Below are positions 22,301 through 37,300 of a stretch of 64,000 nt of DNA, piece by piece. A program made the position numbers and the translations under genes. Location: contig NC_090981.1 in assembly GCF_040807025.1 (NCBI RefSeq), forward strand, positions 632,501-696,500, given 5' to 3'. Source of the stretch: Struthio camelus (taxonomy: Eukaryota; Chordata; Aves; Struthioniformes; Struthionidae). Each line of letters opens with the position of its first letter. Within the stretch, counting starts at the first letter, position 1. The notes under the pieces were generated by a model that saw only the letters and a program-made list of their open reading frames with translations, was not told the DNA's origin and did not search any database.

Positions 22301-25300
22301 GTTTCCCTGAAAATAGGGCTTTTGCACTTTAGATTAAACCAGGTTAATTTGGGTTTAATGTGGCTGACTTTACATAAAAGTGGATTATGTATGTATGTAT
22401 ACTTATATGTATGGTCTTCTGTTGACTGACTTAAGGGAGTGGATAACCTCTCATTAGTGGGTGCTAAGTCTTCAGTCACTCTATCTAGATCTGTAAGAGG
22501 AAATTTAACTGTGTCCTAACATGTTGTCAGCAAAGTCATTGTATCAGATGTGACCCTTATAGTTTTTATTCTAGTAATTAGTGTTATATCCTTTGCAGGT
22601 AGAATGCTGGCTTGATAGGCTAGGCAGCAGTAAAAGCCAAAGGAGGTGACAGTTGCAAAAACTATTTGTAACAGAAGTGTGTCTTGAAATTCTCCTTCTA
22701 ATAGCAGAATAACGCTGGTATCTGTAGCACAATGCAATCTAGTGTAAATACGAAATATAGGAGATAAGAGCTGGCTTAAGTAGAATTTTTTTGTTTGCCA
22801 TTTTGAGTAGATAGAACATTTAAGTGATGCCTTTGGGATGTTATTGAGATTCTTTTATCTAAATTGGTTTTCTGTATAATACAGTTCAATGCATGTTTAA
22901 AAATATATTTTCTGGAAGTTACTTGAATATCTTTCTCTATATCCAGTTTTATAGGAACATGTTGAACTATTTCAGAATTCCTTAATTCATAATTAAGGGC
23001 TCGCCACATGTTAAGTTACTGTCAATCAGCAGAACACATTCTCAGTGAATGGCAACAATTTAGCTTTAAACCTCAGTGAAAGGCTATATGAATGAAAGGG
23101 TTAAGTTGATGGTACTTACTTTGCCTTTGCAAATGGCAGCATGTGCACATAGTCAGTTAGCAAGTTGCTGTAAATTAGCTGAGTCATGTTAAGCTTGGTG
23201 ACTCAGTCTTGTGCCAAAGCCTTAAGTTTGATTTAGACATATGTAATCTCATTGTCAGTTGTCCATATTTGAGGACTGGAATTGTTTATTTGTGTGACTG
23301 CAACGCAGGAAAGGGAGGGTCGGATACTGGTGTAGAGAGACACTCAAGGTTCCTGAGGAGTTAAACAGGATAGATTTAATAAAGGACTTACTTACACTCC
23401 AAGCTGCACAGGGAGCCCTGGGGACTGCATGGAGGGGTCAATGGGAGGCTGCTGGATGCGTGGGTTGGATGCCCAGGCAGGATTCACCTCATTTTATCCT
23501 AAGGGTCCCTTTTATCTTCTAGAACTATTTCCTTATCTCAGCTGTGCTAACCTTGGGTAGCTACCAGCCAGGAAGCAGCTAGACATTGCTGACAAAACAG
23601 AATATGCATGTCCGGCCCTGATGGGAATTTGGTCAGTGTGTAGTTTCACACTCTGGGGCTGCTATCACGTACTCTGCCAGTCACTGACTCCTCACCAGAT
23701 CTTCTGCAGGTGTTCTCTCTACAATTTGAATTTAGTGTATGGTCTGTTCTTAAACTGATTTACATGTATTGTAATTTCTGAAAATGCAGAAGACCAGTGT
23801 TGGTCACTATAGTGTTCTTGTCTCTAGTGTATTAATTTTATTTTTGAGTTCCTGTTAGAAGCCGATCATGACCTCATGACCACATTGTTTGTATTTTATA
23901 GCTTGCTCTAATCAAAGAGTATATCAGTTCTTTGGTGAGCAAGTGTGTAGTTTGATTCTGCATACAGTACTTCTGTTAAAGTGGCTTTTGTGATTTTTCA
24001 GAACTTTTTTTTTTTTTAACTTTGCATGCACTTTGCCTGCTAATAAAGTCAAAGGGGTTGTTTTCCTGTTAAAGCTTTATTTGTGAGAGTAGGGTTTGCT
24101 TTTGTTACTAGTAGAAAGAGTGTGTAATCTGAAATAAAACTCAAACAACAAAACATGAGGAAGATAAAAGTCAATAGACACCTGAGTATAGTAGCCTAAG
24201 GGCAGTAACAATGAAACAAGCTACAGTTTTCTCCATCAAAATGCATCAAACCTACTGATCACATTTACAATATTTAGTATATATTTGTAACAAATTATAG
24301 CCACTGATTAGAAAAGAGGAACTATGAGGCATAATTTTGGACCACTTAGCATAAGTGTGTATATATATATATATATATATGAATAAATATACATATATAT
24401 ATGAATAGACAGTCTATGTTAAAAGGTAGGCATTTTAAAACACAACATATTTTAATTCTGAGTCATTCAGGGATTGATTTGTCTGAATGGAAGTAGGGCA
24501 TTTTTAGGGGCTGCCTCATGCATCTAATTCTTTAAAAATCAAAGAACTTGCTTGATCATATATCTATGACCTAAGTGAATTTTTCAATGGTAAGGTGAAT
24601 GTTTGTCAGCCTTAGATAGTAATTGAGAAGGAATTCACATTTCAGATTTTCAATTTTCAAGGAAAGACTTTTTTTGAACTTTTAAAAAATGTAAATTCAG
24701 TGATAGAACTGACTTTTTTTCCCCAAGTAATTGCACAAAATGCTAATGCTATCAGCAAATCACTAGTATTAAAGCAGGAAGTACTCTAGCTTTACTAAAG
24801 TCAAATGAAAGGCTATAAGCTGCTGTCAGTTTTGCAGTAGAAATGCAACTGGCTAGCTGGCTGCTGTTTTTTTTTTTTTAACAAAAAAAAAAGCTTTTGG
24901 CAGGTCCTGGGGCAGCATGTCTAATAGTAATGCAAGCATTTTCCTTTCTCCAGCTTCTAAGAAAAAAAGGGTTGGCTCTTGATTTGAATGTTTTCTCATA
25001 CACACTAAAGCTCAGTCTTCTGTATCCATGTGTGGCTAGTAATTTAATCATCTAAACCAGATGTAAGCTTACAGAGGAGGCTTGATTCTGTAGGCCAGCC
25101 TTTGCTAGGTAGTGTAACCTGGTGCAACAAGCACTCCATTTCACGTCATTGTTGCAAAAATGGAACACTGCTCCTTCATGAACGTCACAGAACTACCTTT
25201 AAGACTTCCAAATTCTATGCAAAGGATTAGCCTGGGGGAGACTGATAAAGTAACTTAAAAGTATTTCATGTAAAACTTGAAAGGGGTGGGGGAAGAAGAT

Positions 25301-28300
25301 GGAGGGTAGTGGACTAAATTGGAGGGAAAAGGGCAAAGACACTGAAAACTAAGGTAGAAGAGGTCAGTTACAGAAGAATGAAGTGAAAGCAGGAAACATG
25401 ACTGATATATGGCAAATGGGTGACAGCTTTTACTTGGGTTGAAATGTTGGACTTTGTAGTATGCAGTGAAAATTTACTGTCTGGAAGTATTATTTCAGTA
25501 CACTTACTATTTGAGCAGCCCTAATAGTGAGCTGCTGCTTTAACAAAAATAACAAAAATGATATTACTACAGCTACATGTGACATAAGTAGTTGTCAGTC
25601 CAATTAGGCTGTCAAGATGAATGTGTTTTGATATGCTTAACTGTTTTAATAGGTATGTATGTGCTTTTCAGCCACAATAGGTATGTTTCACAAAGTATGA
25701 ATTTCCAAGCCTTCTCTGAAAAAAACCTCTAGAACATGGAGTTAGTTTGGATGCATGTGTGACACTTGGCTTGGTTGCCCATATTTCAAATATATTGGGA
25801 GTGTCTGTGAACTGTCAAGGAGTAAGAAGAATACATGTGAAATGTTCTGTCAGTTTTTCTTAAAACATGTGATTTCAAATGCATCAATATGAAAACTCTT
25901 ATGTGATATCCTTTGCTCAGAATGTTATTATGCAGTGTTACTTGAGACCATAGATTCATAGCAACTAATGCAGTGGCATTTGAACTATTTTTTGTGGTCC
26001 TCTGGAAGTAGAGGTTACTTCTAAATTGTCTGTGATAGGCAATTAAGTAAAGCAAAATGTTCCCATGTGTAGGCTTAAACTTCCTATGCAAGGCTGCACA
26101 AATTAGGGAGGAGGAAAAGTTGAAAATCACTGATCTAAAATGAACTGAATAATTTACCTTATGTCATAGCACATCAAGGCTTCTAGTAACTCCAGTGAGT
26201 GAAGTGAAATTTTAGTGGTGACCTTACAGAAAACACAGACATTCTATGGATAAGCACTGTGAAGAAGAAAACTGTCAGTTATATATTGCATGTGTACCCT
26301 TTGTATTCAGAAGAGCAACATTAGGGAAATGGCTCAGTGGGTAGAAGCATTTTTCTGCTTCACTACTTTTCATTGAATCATAAACCTGTACTTAATGTTT
26401 GTCATGGAGTAGTTGCAATGTGAAGTACTGTATCTGTAATTTGATTAGGCAGAAGATAAATTATTTGGGGAGGAAAAATACTGCTCTGGGAATAAGTTGG
26501 AAAGAGAACTTTGGCAGTATAGTTTACTTGATGTAATTCAGACACATGACTGAAATACTGCTTATTCTTATAAATAGTATTCTTAATTCTTTTATGTTCT
26601 TATATCTTATAAGCAACTATGATTTATAGTTGCTACTTGGCTAAAACAAATGTTTGCTTAGGTTTGACTTGTGAAGCTATTTTTTATTATTAAGATCATT
26701 TCTATACTTTAGGTGAAGGCATTGAAAGAGAAGATTGAATCAGAAAAGGGGAAAGATGCTTTTCCAGCAGCTGGCCAAAAACTAATTTATGCAGGTAGGT
26801 AATGGATCCTCTAAAGATACTATGTCTGAATCTACCATATATTTTTCTCTGTTTTCTTTCCCATTGACCTCTTAAGATCAGTATTACTCTGATTTGAGTT
26901 TTAAGTGATGAAATGCAAACAAACAAACAACCTTGTTGACAAGGGGTGCTCTTAATAGTGCATCAGATTTTTTTTTCTCCATACTCCAATGAATACTTTT
27001 TGTTTGTTTTCTCTGATTTCTACATCATCTTTCATCAGCTCTATTCCTGGGTAGCATATGCTATGTTAAGTGGGAATAGCTATCATTACAAGAAACTAAG
27101 GCTTAAGCAGATCAAATTTAATCTTTTTGGTGAACTCTTGTCTTCTGGACATATACCAGAGAAACTGAACAAAACATTCTTCTACTTACCTCCAGAATTA
27201 AAAATCAGCTAATTTCTTTTGGACTTGCTCTATTCAGTCAGCTGATGGTGGGGGAGGGGGAATGTTGCTAGAAAGAAGGACTTGTAATACTTCTAAGCTG
27301 TCATTAACAAATCTGCTAGAAACATGTGTCACATACTAGTGAAAAGCAAGCTATGTCAAATAAAATGTGAAGACTTAATTATTTTCTTTGTACTAAGGCA
27401 CTTTGAAACCTTAGACAGTATTTGTGATAATCTTCTATGTGATTGGTCCATTCTGGCATTAACATACAGATATGTTTTTTTTCTTGCTTAATTGCTGGAA
27501 GCAGAAGACATTGTCTAAAGATTCACAATACCCCTACTGCTTTTTTTCTCTCAAGACATACTTGAAAGAAGTTGTGGTTATCTCTTAGCTCCTCAAATAT
27601 GCTGATTTAAAATTTTTATGCTTTGATAGAATTGTGTGTGAGGCTCTGAGTCAATCTGATAAAGTATATACCATTTGCTAGTAAAGACATTTGTTTATAA
27701 AAAAGATTATGCGATTCAGAAAGCAAGAGTGGATTTGTGGTTTGGGATCTGTATTACCGTAGCACCTAGAAACACAGAGTGATGTGGGCAGAGAAAATAG
27801 AATGCTCGTATATATGCATTATAAAAGCTCCTTCCCCAAAGTGCTTATAAACTAGATTAATTATGTAGGCTCTAAGTCAGATATTGCACCATGCGTTACC
27901 ATTATTGATCATTTGGAGTATTTGACCTACAAGGCCATAGTGGAGCCAGCAGAGAGTAAGACAGCTACCTCATTTGTGTTCCAAGTGCCATGCTGTGTGT
28001 ACCTGCTTCAGCTCCTTACAATCAGCAGCACAAAGATGTGTTCTACTAGTTATAGGTAAATGGCTTATTACACATTCAGCTAATATTTTAGCCTTTGTTA
28101 ACTATAAATTGATAAAATTGCAGAGTTGTAAGCTTGTTTCAAGCAGTTGAATTCATGCTGATGCAAGGGTCCAGACTCTTCTCCGTGGTGCCCAGCAACA
28201 GGACAAGAGGCAGCGGGTACAAACTGAAACACAGGCAGTTCCATCTGAGAATGAGGAAAAAGCTCTTTCCTGTGAGGGTGACTGAGCACTGGCACAGGTT

Positions 28301-31300
28301 GCCCAGAGATGTTGTGGAGTCTCCATCCTTGGAGATATTCAAAACCCGCCTGGACATGATCCTGGGAAATATGCTCTAGAGGACCCTGCTTGAGCAGGGA
28401 GGTTGGACTAGATGATCTCCAGAGGTCCCTTCCAACCTCAACTATTCTGTTCTGTGATTCTGTGAACTCTGGATCATTTCCTGAATTTGAAAAGCTAACA
28501 GAAGAGAATAACTCAGAAGAGGTATGAAGCAGGCAGGATATTGAGTTTTTTCCTCTGTCTTAAGCATATAGACAGATTTAAATTATTCAACTCACCCTAC
28601 TCTCTTCTGAAGGGTTTTTTCCTCTATATTACTTGAACCTCTATGATGAAGGTCCAACAAATCTTTTCCTAGAGTTGACAATTGTATTTTAAATAATCTG
28701 AAGTCTATTTGACACTTGGCAAGGTGTCAAGTATTCTATTGAAATCGAGAGAGTTGCTTTCAAGTAATTAGTGTCATGGAAGTTACAGGAGGAAAGTTAT
28801 TTGGAACTCTACTGCTAGAGCTTAATAGCTAAAATGCTTTTCTTTGGATCATGAATATTCATGTCTGCATAAATCCAGTTCTTAGCTATTTTGGAACTGT
28901 TTGCATGAATGAATTCCAGGATCATCTAATGATTTGTTAAATGATTTGCATTTGTCTAATTTGCTAGGTAAAATTCTTAATGATGATACTCCTCTTAAAG
29001 AATATAAAATAGATGAGAAGAACTTTGTGGTGGTTATGGTGACAAAAGTGAGTAGTTCTTTATTGAAAAGAAAATTGCATTCATCTTTTTTTTTCAATGA
29101 TATGAATGGTTGTATATGGATATGTACCCTTAAAACCAATGGAAATCGATTATCTGAAAGTTGTGGTTAACAGTGAAATGTTTGTGGGAATTGATTTGAA
29201 ATATTGCTTAGCTATCCTGGTCTCCTTAAGTTGATCACTGCTGTGCTGGATGTTTATACCCGAGAAAATATCCACTTCAATTGCTGTTGGGCAGTGGTTG
29301 ACTTTGATTTTACTGTCTTTCCTTCCTTTGGCTTACAGTCCTATGTTCTATTCTTCCTATGATTTTTTTCTTAAAAGGAAGAAGAGAACCTAGGTAGTTT
29401 GTTATTAAATCATCCTCTACAAAAATCCCTATAGTCTCCCACTGTTGGTTTTCAAAATTCACGGCTCTGTTTCTTGTGCCAACCTCAACAGCCTAAACCA
29501 AAAGAAGAAAGAAATGTGCAAAGCAACAGACCTGTGAGTTTTGAATGACAGTTGTGGCAAACTAGAGGGCATGACTGTGACACTGCCAGAGGGGACATAC
29601 TGACAATAATCTGGTGACTGGCCTTGGGGTCTGAATAAAATTCTGGCTTTGTCTCCATCTTGAGGCCATGAGGCAAATGAGAGTTACAGGCCCTTTAACT
29701 CTAAAATTTCTTCTTAACAAAGGGAACCAGTAGTCCAACTGTCCATCAGTTCAGTTCAATATTGGCTTATTAGATTCTTCACACTCATCTTATGTACACC
29801 CATCATCAAATTCTTACTGAAGAAATTGGTGTTCTGGTCTATGGTTTGCCCCTTGAAGAGATATATCAGTGGAAGTAAACACGTGTAGATTGGATTTCAG
29901 AGCATTTTTTTCTTATAGCATAAGAAATATATATTGTTTGAAAACTTGCTAAATGCACTACTTCTTATCTTACAGAGGGCCTATGTTTTGGAGTTAGTTC
30001 TTCTATGTCATGGTCCTGTGTGTGACATGAGGAAACTGGGGTACTCCTTGAGTTGAGGTCAGGCCCTCTGCAGTGCACATATTTCTGTGCATGTTAAGTC
30101 TTTAAACTTAGTTTTCCTTTTATTGACTCATCCCCAGCCACAATACACCCACCAACTCTTTCCTGTGCTCAGAACTACTTATGTGTCTGAAGCTTTTTTG
30201 TGAACACTTCTTAAAATCATCTTTATGTCTCTCTGGCTGGTGGAAATTTGCCATTCTCAGCCACTTTGTCCTCCTTTTAGACAAAAAGGAGGAAATACCT
30301 TTTTCCTAGTTCAAGTAAATGGATTGTCCCAAAGTGATTCATCTTGAATAAGCAGTTGTGTGTAACTAAAACTCAACTACTGTGCTTGTTCAGGCAGAGA
30401 TGTGACTCAGCCTTGCCAGCCCCTAATGCATATAGACAGAGGCTCACAACAATACAGCTTTCAAATAGTCAATTCCATACCCTGAACCAGAAGTTATATG
30501 CCATTCTGCAAAGCATAGTTTATATGCAACAGGCTTAATATTGTATTCAAGTGGATTTCATGTTTCTAATAGATGTGAAGATGAAATTAAAATTATATGC
30601 TTGTATTAGTAAATCTAGGCTTGTTGCTGTCAACTTGATAGTTAATCCCTGATTCTGCTGGATTTTGGTGATCACTACATAACTCAAGTATGTTTGACAT
30701 TATTTACGAAATAATGCAAAGACTACATGAATAAAACTGTGGGTTAAGGTGTGTGGGTGGGTTCCCCTGTCCAGAAAACAGCATTCATAATGAAATGTGA
30801 TTTCTCCCATTCAGGTTTTTTCAAATTTTCATGGTAAGAAATCCTTATGCTTGTTACACTTCTCAACTGTCTTTTTGACAACTATTTTAAAGTTTCCTCT
30901 ACAGAAAATGTCTGCTTTTATAAAACACAAGACGGTATTCACATTTAGAGTATTGCATTCTATAAAAATTTAGAGTTTATATTTTACTTCATATTTAAAT
31001 AGTTCTGAATGCTTAGGTGTCTAAGTAAATACCCGAGTGGCACTATAAAATGCCTATTGAAACATAAGACACTGAAGATGTAGATTTTATACCTTCATAA
31101 TATTTCTAGGATTTGCTAGATGTTGAAGCTGCTGTTCTAAGCATAAATGGTCTTTACAGAACATAGTCAATACATTGCCTTCAAAGTATTGGTTTAGGAA
31201 CTTTGTGCTCTGAATGCTCTTGTTCTCATACAGCCCAAACCAGCAGCTGCACCAACACAATCACTGGCAACAACTCAGCAATCAAATGCTATCACCACTG

Positions 31301-34300
31301 TTAGCTCTACAATGGCAGCTGCAGCTCCCACATCAGTCCCTGCTCCAGCTCCTGTCTCTACCACTCCAACATCAGCTGCAGTTGCTTGTGAACCTATACC
31401 TGTAAGTGCCCCTAAAGAAGAGAAACCATCTGAGACACCAGCTGTTCTCGGTCCATCATCAACTGGCAGGTATGAATGAGCCTCCCAGAAGGGTTTCTGT
31501 GTTTATTTCCTCTTGTTTCTGGTTTTGGTTTTAAAAATAAGTTCTCCATTGTAATATTAGTTCAGATTTTTTATTTACCTATTTTTCCCCCTAAATGTAA
31601 TGTCTGTCTATGGCTCAAATATAATGTTATTATGGGTAATAAGCCCCCCACCCCAGAAGTATGACCTTGTGATTAAACTTACATAGCTGGCAGTCAAGTA
31701 ATACAGGACGTAATCTACTCTCCTTGGGCATGTCGTGGAGTTGTTGTGACTCAACTTTTTTTTTTTCTTTTAAACTGAGGCTATTTTGCTATGCCTGCAT
31801 GATAAACTGATGTTTATGAAGCTCTTCAAGACTTTAAATGGGTGTGTTGTCCCATCCTGTCTTGTTTCCCTTTCCCCCCCCACACACTTTTTTTTTTAAG
31901 ATCTGATTTTGTTTTGAATCACGCTGGTCAGATTTGATACACGTGATGTAGTAAGTTCTTATTCCAATAAGAATCCCCTCTCTTCTGGAAAGAGATAAAA
32001 TTAAAGGATCTACAGTGTATACACTTTTGATGGAATTCAACTTTGAACCAAAAGGTAGGATACAGTATTGCTCTTAATCATAGAGTATCTTAAAGCTACG
32101 AGACTATTCATCATAAACAATCCTTGGCCCTTCTGTAAGTGGTTCTGGTGGTTAGGATGGCTTGTGGTCTCGGCTCTCAGAGTTCAAAAAAATCAAGCGC
32201 AAGTTTGCAGTTGCATCTCTGGTTAATACTCTACCCTTTGCTCGTTTGAAGTTGCTTGAGGATTGCATAGGATTTAAAAGAAAAAATAGTTGGCTATAAC
32301 TTCATGGCCCTTGGAGTGTTGCATAACTTTAGGTCTTAATTCTCCATATACAGGCTTATAATTATTTGTGTACTATTTATGTGAATGCTGTTGCACAAGA
32401 CATGATTTTTTGAAGTAATAGTATTTAAATAACATCCAATATGGGTTTATTTTGGGAATGGGGAAACAAAGCTTGGCACTGATGGAAATGTTGGCACTGA
32501 TTTCTTGCAATAAATACCCCTAATTATAGATGTAATCTTGCTTTTCTAGAAAATTAACAACTATTTTGAACTAGTAAAGTATAGAATACAAATGAAGCTT
32601 ATCAACAGAATAACTTGCATTTTTTTAACTTAGTATTTTGTGCTGCTCAGTTTGTCCAATAAGTTTAAAGAATAGATGAAATCTTTTAAGTTAAAATGGT
32701 GCTTTCTGTTTCTTGTACACATGGGCTATAAAGTTGTAAAATTGCAGTAAAAGGAGTCTTGATGTAAATATTAATTCTAATAGGAACCAAAGGAGTAAAC
32801 TGACAAATACAATATGATACCTTATTTGATTGTAGCAGGTACTGTTTGTTTCTGATGTGCTTGATCAGTTAAATAACTACTATTTGAAGGCTGGATAAAG
32901 TTTTCTGGGCTTGATCAGGAAAGCTGGTATTTTATTTCTTCTTTTCAAGCCTTTGTTTTTGTTGTTGTTTTTTTTTCCTTTTGTAGTTCTACTAAATCTT
33001 GACAGTGATAAATATTAGTGGAGTATTCTTGCTGGAACTTTTTTTTTTTTCTTGCGTTAAAATTGCATGTATGTAAATGGGTTGTTGGGGTTTTTAATGG
33101 CATCTTTTAAAAGTTGATCCAGATAAATGGTGATCTTTCACTTGTAATTTGTGTATTTGTGAATTTTAACTTATCTTGTTAAAGTATGATGCTGAGACTT
33201 TAAAACGTGCTTGGCACTGGCGTGCTTTGATTTTCATTGAGGTCAGTCTGAGTTACATTGTCGGTTTTGGGGAAATGGTTAGGGACAGAATTCTGCTTTT
33301 GGAAATCCATCTTGTTCTCCCACCATTAAACATTCAAGCAAGATGATACTCCTGGAACAGATGAGTAGTAGTATATGAATGTGTATTGGGTATAAATGAC
33401 AGAGTTTAAGTAGCAAGTGACTTCAGTGGTGACCAGTGTGGGAGTAGGCTATGAACTACCCAATGCCAGTCACAGCCGGTTCCAGTCAGCTTTGAAACCA
33501 ATGTAAGCAACCCACTGCATGCCAAAACTTCAGCCAAACAGAGGAGCACATGGTGCCTCTGCTCAGACATATGTAAGAAAGAGCAGTAGCTACCAGGGGC
33601 AGGAGACATGCAGAGGAGATGCTCTTAGAGATATGCTACTTGAGGATGCAGTGGGAGACGCACTCATTGAAGGAGGCACTCCATGCCAAAGTGGATACAA
33701 TGAGGTTGCTCAGGACCATGCCCAGTTGGGTTTTGAATATCTCCAAGGATGGAGACGCCACAACCTCTCTGGGCAACCTGTTCCAGTGATTGACCACCCC
33801 CAGTGATTGACCACCCTCAGAAAAAAAAGGCTTTTTTTCTTATGTTTAAGTGGAATCTCCAGTATTTCAACTTGTGACCATTGCCTCTTGTCTTTTCACT
33901 TGGCACCACTGAGAAGAGTCTGGCTCTGTGCTGCCCTGTGTCCCCCCTCCTCCCATCAAAAAAGACAGGTACTTATATACATTGATAAGATCCTCCTTGA
34001 GCTTTCTCTTCTCCAGGCTGAACAGTCCCAGCTCTCTCAGCCTCTCCTCATATGTCAGAGACTCCAATTCCTTAACCATCTTCATGGTCCTTTGCTGGAC
34101 TCATTCAAAAATGTCCATGTCTTTTTTCATACTGAGGAGCCTAGAACTGGACACAGCGCTCCAGATGTTGCCTCCCTAGTGCTGAGTAGAGGGGAAGGAT
34201 GACCTCCCTCAACCTGCTGGCAACACTTCCTAATGCAGCCCAGGATGCTGTTGGTCGTCTTTGCTGCAAGGGCATGTTGCTGGCTACTGTTCAACTTGTT

Positions 34301-37300
34301 GTCCACCAGGACACCCAGGTTCTTTTCTGCAAAGCTGCTAGTCAACCCCCAGCCTGTACTGGTGCATGGGGTTATTCCTGCCTAGGTGCAGGACCCTGCA
34401 CTTGCCTTTGTTGAACTTCAGGAGGTTCCTCTCCGTCCATCTCTCCAGCCTGTCCAGGTCCCTCTCAATGGCAGCACAGTCTTCTGGTGTGTCAGCCACT
34501 CCCCCCAGTTTAGTATCATCAGCAAACTTGCTGAGGGTGCACTCTGTCCCTTCCTCCAGGTCGTTGATGAATACATTGAACAAGACTGGACCCAGGGCTG
34601 ACCCTGGGGGACACTGCTAGCTACAGGCCTCCAACTAGACTCTGCGCCACTGACCACAACCCTCTGAGCTCTGCCATCCAGCCAGTTCTCAATCCACCTC
34701 ACTGTCCACTCATCTAACCTGTACTTCATCAGCTTGTCTATGAGGTTGTTATGGGAAACCATGCTGACTACTCCCAGTCACTTTCTTGTCCTTAATATGT
34801 TTCCAAATAGGTTCTAGGATTATTTGCTCCATCACCTTCCCAGGAATCAAGGTGAGCCTGACTGGCCTGGAGTTCCCTGGATCCTCCTTCTTGAATATAG
34901 GAGTGACATTTGCTTTCTTCCAGGCCTCAGGAATCTCTCCTGATTGCCATGATCTTTCATAGATAATTGGGAGTGGCCGTGGAATGACATCAGCCAGCTC
35001 CCTCAGCACTTGTGGGTGCATCTCATCGGGCCCTATAGACTTGTGTCTGTCCGGTGTGTTTAAATGTTTGTTAACCTGATCCTCTTCCCCCTGAAGGTAA
35101 GTCTTCCTTGCTGCAGGCTTTCCCACTGGTCTCAGGGGCCAGGGATTCCTGAAGGCAAATCTTCCCATTAGTGGGCAAGGTGAAGAAGTCATTGAGTAAT
35201 TTGGCCTTTTCCATGTCCTTTGTCACCAGGGCCCCTGCCCCAGTTCAGCAGCAGGCCTTTATTTTCCCTACTCTGCCTTTTGCTGCTGATGGACCTGTAG
35301 AAACCTTTCTTGTTGCCCTTGACTTCCCTTACCAGATTCAACCCCAGGTAGGCTTTGGCTTTCCTAACCCCATCCCTGCATAATTGAACAGTGTCTCTAT
35401 ATTCCTCCTGGGTCACCTGTCCCTGCTTCCAACTTGTGTATGCTTCCTTTTTATGTTTGAGTTGAGTCAGGAGCTCCTTGTTCATCCATGCAGGCCTCCT
35501 GCCACCTTTGCTTGACTTACTGATCATTGGGATGGACCATTCATGAGCTTGGAGGAGGTGATCCTTGAAAATCAACCACCTCTCTTAGACCCCTCTTCTC
35601 TCCACGGCTGTCTCCCATGGGATTCTTCCAAGCACGTCCATGAAGAGGCTGAAGCCTGCTCTCCTGAAGGCCAGGGTTGTGATCCTGTGTTTTGCCTGCT
35701 TCCTCCTCTCAGGATCCTGAACTCCACCATCTTATGGTCACTGCAGCCAAGGCTGCCCCCAGCCTTCACATCCTCAACCAGCCCTTCCTTGTTTGTAAGT
35801 ATCGGGTCCAGCAGATAGTCCTCTTGTCAGCTCATCAATCACCTATCTTAGGAAGCTATCATCAGTGCATTCCAGAAACTTCCTGGATTGCTTGTGCCCT
35901 GCTGTGTTGTCCCTCCAGCAGATATCAGGGTGGTTAAAATCCCTTATGAGGACCAGGGCTCACAAATGTGAGGCTTCTTCCAGTTGTCTGAAGAAGGCCT
36001 CATCTACTCCTTCCTGATCAGGCAGTCTGTAGCAGACACCCACCACAATGTCACCCACGTTGGTCTACCCTCTAATCCTAACCCATAAACCCTTGACTGG
36101 CTCATTCAGCCCCAGGCAGAGCTCCATATATTCCAGCTGCTCTCTCACATAAGGGTGACTTGCCTTCCTGGCCTGTCCTTCCTAAAGAACCTGTATCCAT
36201 CCATTGCAGCACTCCAGTTGTGTGAGCTATCCCACCATGCTTCTGTGTATGTGCATTAGTGTACAGGCACTTCAGAGAGGCACCCAATCATGCTGATTTC
36301 CCCCCAAAAAAATGTGAGAGCTTCTCCCATAACGCTTTCCTCTTGGCACTTTCTCGTTTGTGTGCATATGCTTGGGGTGGGCCCCCTTCTGCCCTGTTTT
36401 GTTGTTTTCAAGGTCTCTCTTGTCCATATCACCCTTTGCTTTCCAATCCGGTCCACCACTTCCTCATTTGGTATCTCATCATCTCCCTCCCCCATTGTTC
36501 CTAGTTTAAAGCTCTCCTCACTAGGTTGGCCAGCCTGTTGGCAAAGATGCTTTTGCCCCACTTAGTCAGGTGTATCTCATCTCTTCCTAGCAGTCCTCAA
36601 AGAGGGTCCAGTGGTGGTAAAAGCCAGATCCCTGTTGTTGACACCAGCTGCACAACCAGGTGTTGACCTGTAGGATCCACCCACTCCTCCTCAAGTCCTT
36701 CTCCCTCACTGGCAGGCTTGAGGAGAAAACCACTTGGGCCCCCATACCCTTGACCCTCACCCCTAGAGCCATGTAGTCACTCTTGATTATGCTCCAGGTT
36801 ACTTCAGCATTATCATTGGTGCCCATGTGGAAGAACAGCAGGGGGTAACAGTCCAAGGGCCAAAAAAGCCTTAGCAACCTCTCTGTAACATCCTGGATCT
36901 GAGCCCCTGACAAGCAGCAAATCTCCCTAGTCAGCAGATCAGGTTGGTAGATGGGGGCCTCTGTCCCCCTGTAGCACGGAGTCTCCCACTACTATCATTT
37001 GCTGCTTCTTCCTGGTGCTGCTGCATGGTTCAGGCTCAGCTAGCTCAGATGTTTCACTAGACAGAGCTTCCTGCCTCTTGTTTGCTACCAGAGCACTAAA
37101 CCTATTCCATAAGTGGAGCAGGAACCTTCCTCCTGGTGCCAGAAGTCACAAGCTTCCAGCCTTCGCCATCAAGTGAGTCCCAACCTGATGAGCACAGACT
37201 CTGCCTGCCCTTTCTTCAGTACAGTTAGGGGTTCGTGCTCTTTTCTCTGCAGGGTCTCTGAGAAGATCTGGTTAATCTTTTTTTCATCATCTCTGATGTT

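Larger units (their letters stand above)
13364..26712 (+). other. RAD23B: RAD23B intron 1 (13.3 kb)
   Basis: Contains a CR1 (18721-20867) split by a solo LTR (19918-20335), a second solo LTR (23293-23723), a short tandem duplication (21353-21407) and a TA microsatellite (about 24359-24380). The rest (13400-18700, 20870-23290, 23730-26700) is AT-rich intron with no exon or RNA gene recognised. The segment 21040-21420 looks more GC-rich and repeat-like but was not identified. Confidence 0.8.

Noticed and set aside
24359..24411. TATA-rich run as a promoter
   Set aside because: It is a simple TA microsatellite in intron 1 with no adjacent exon or initiator.
36256..36565. Overlapping open frames on both strands near 36256-36565
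   Set aside because: They fall inside the CR1 between ORF1 and the endonuclease region and are explained by the LINE.
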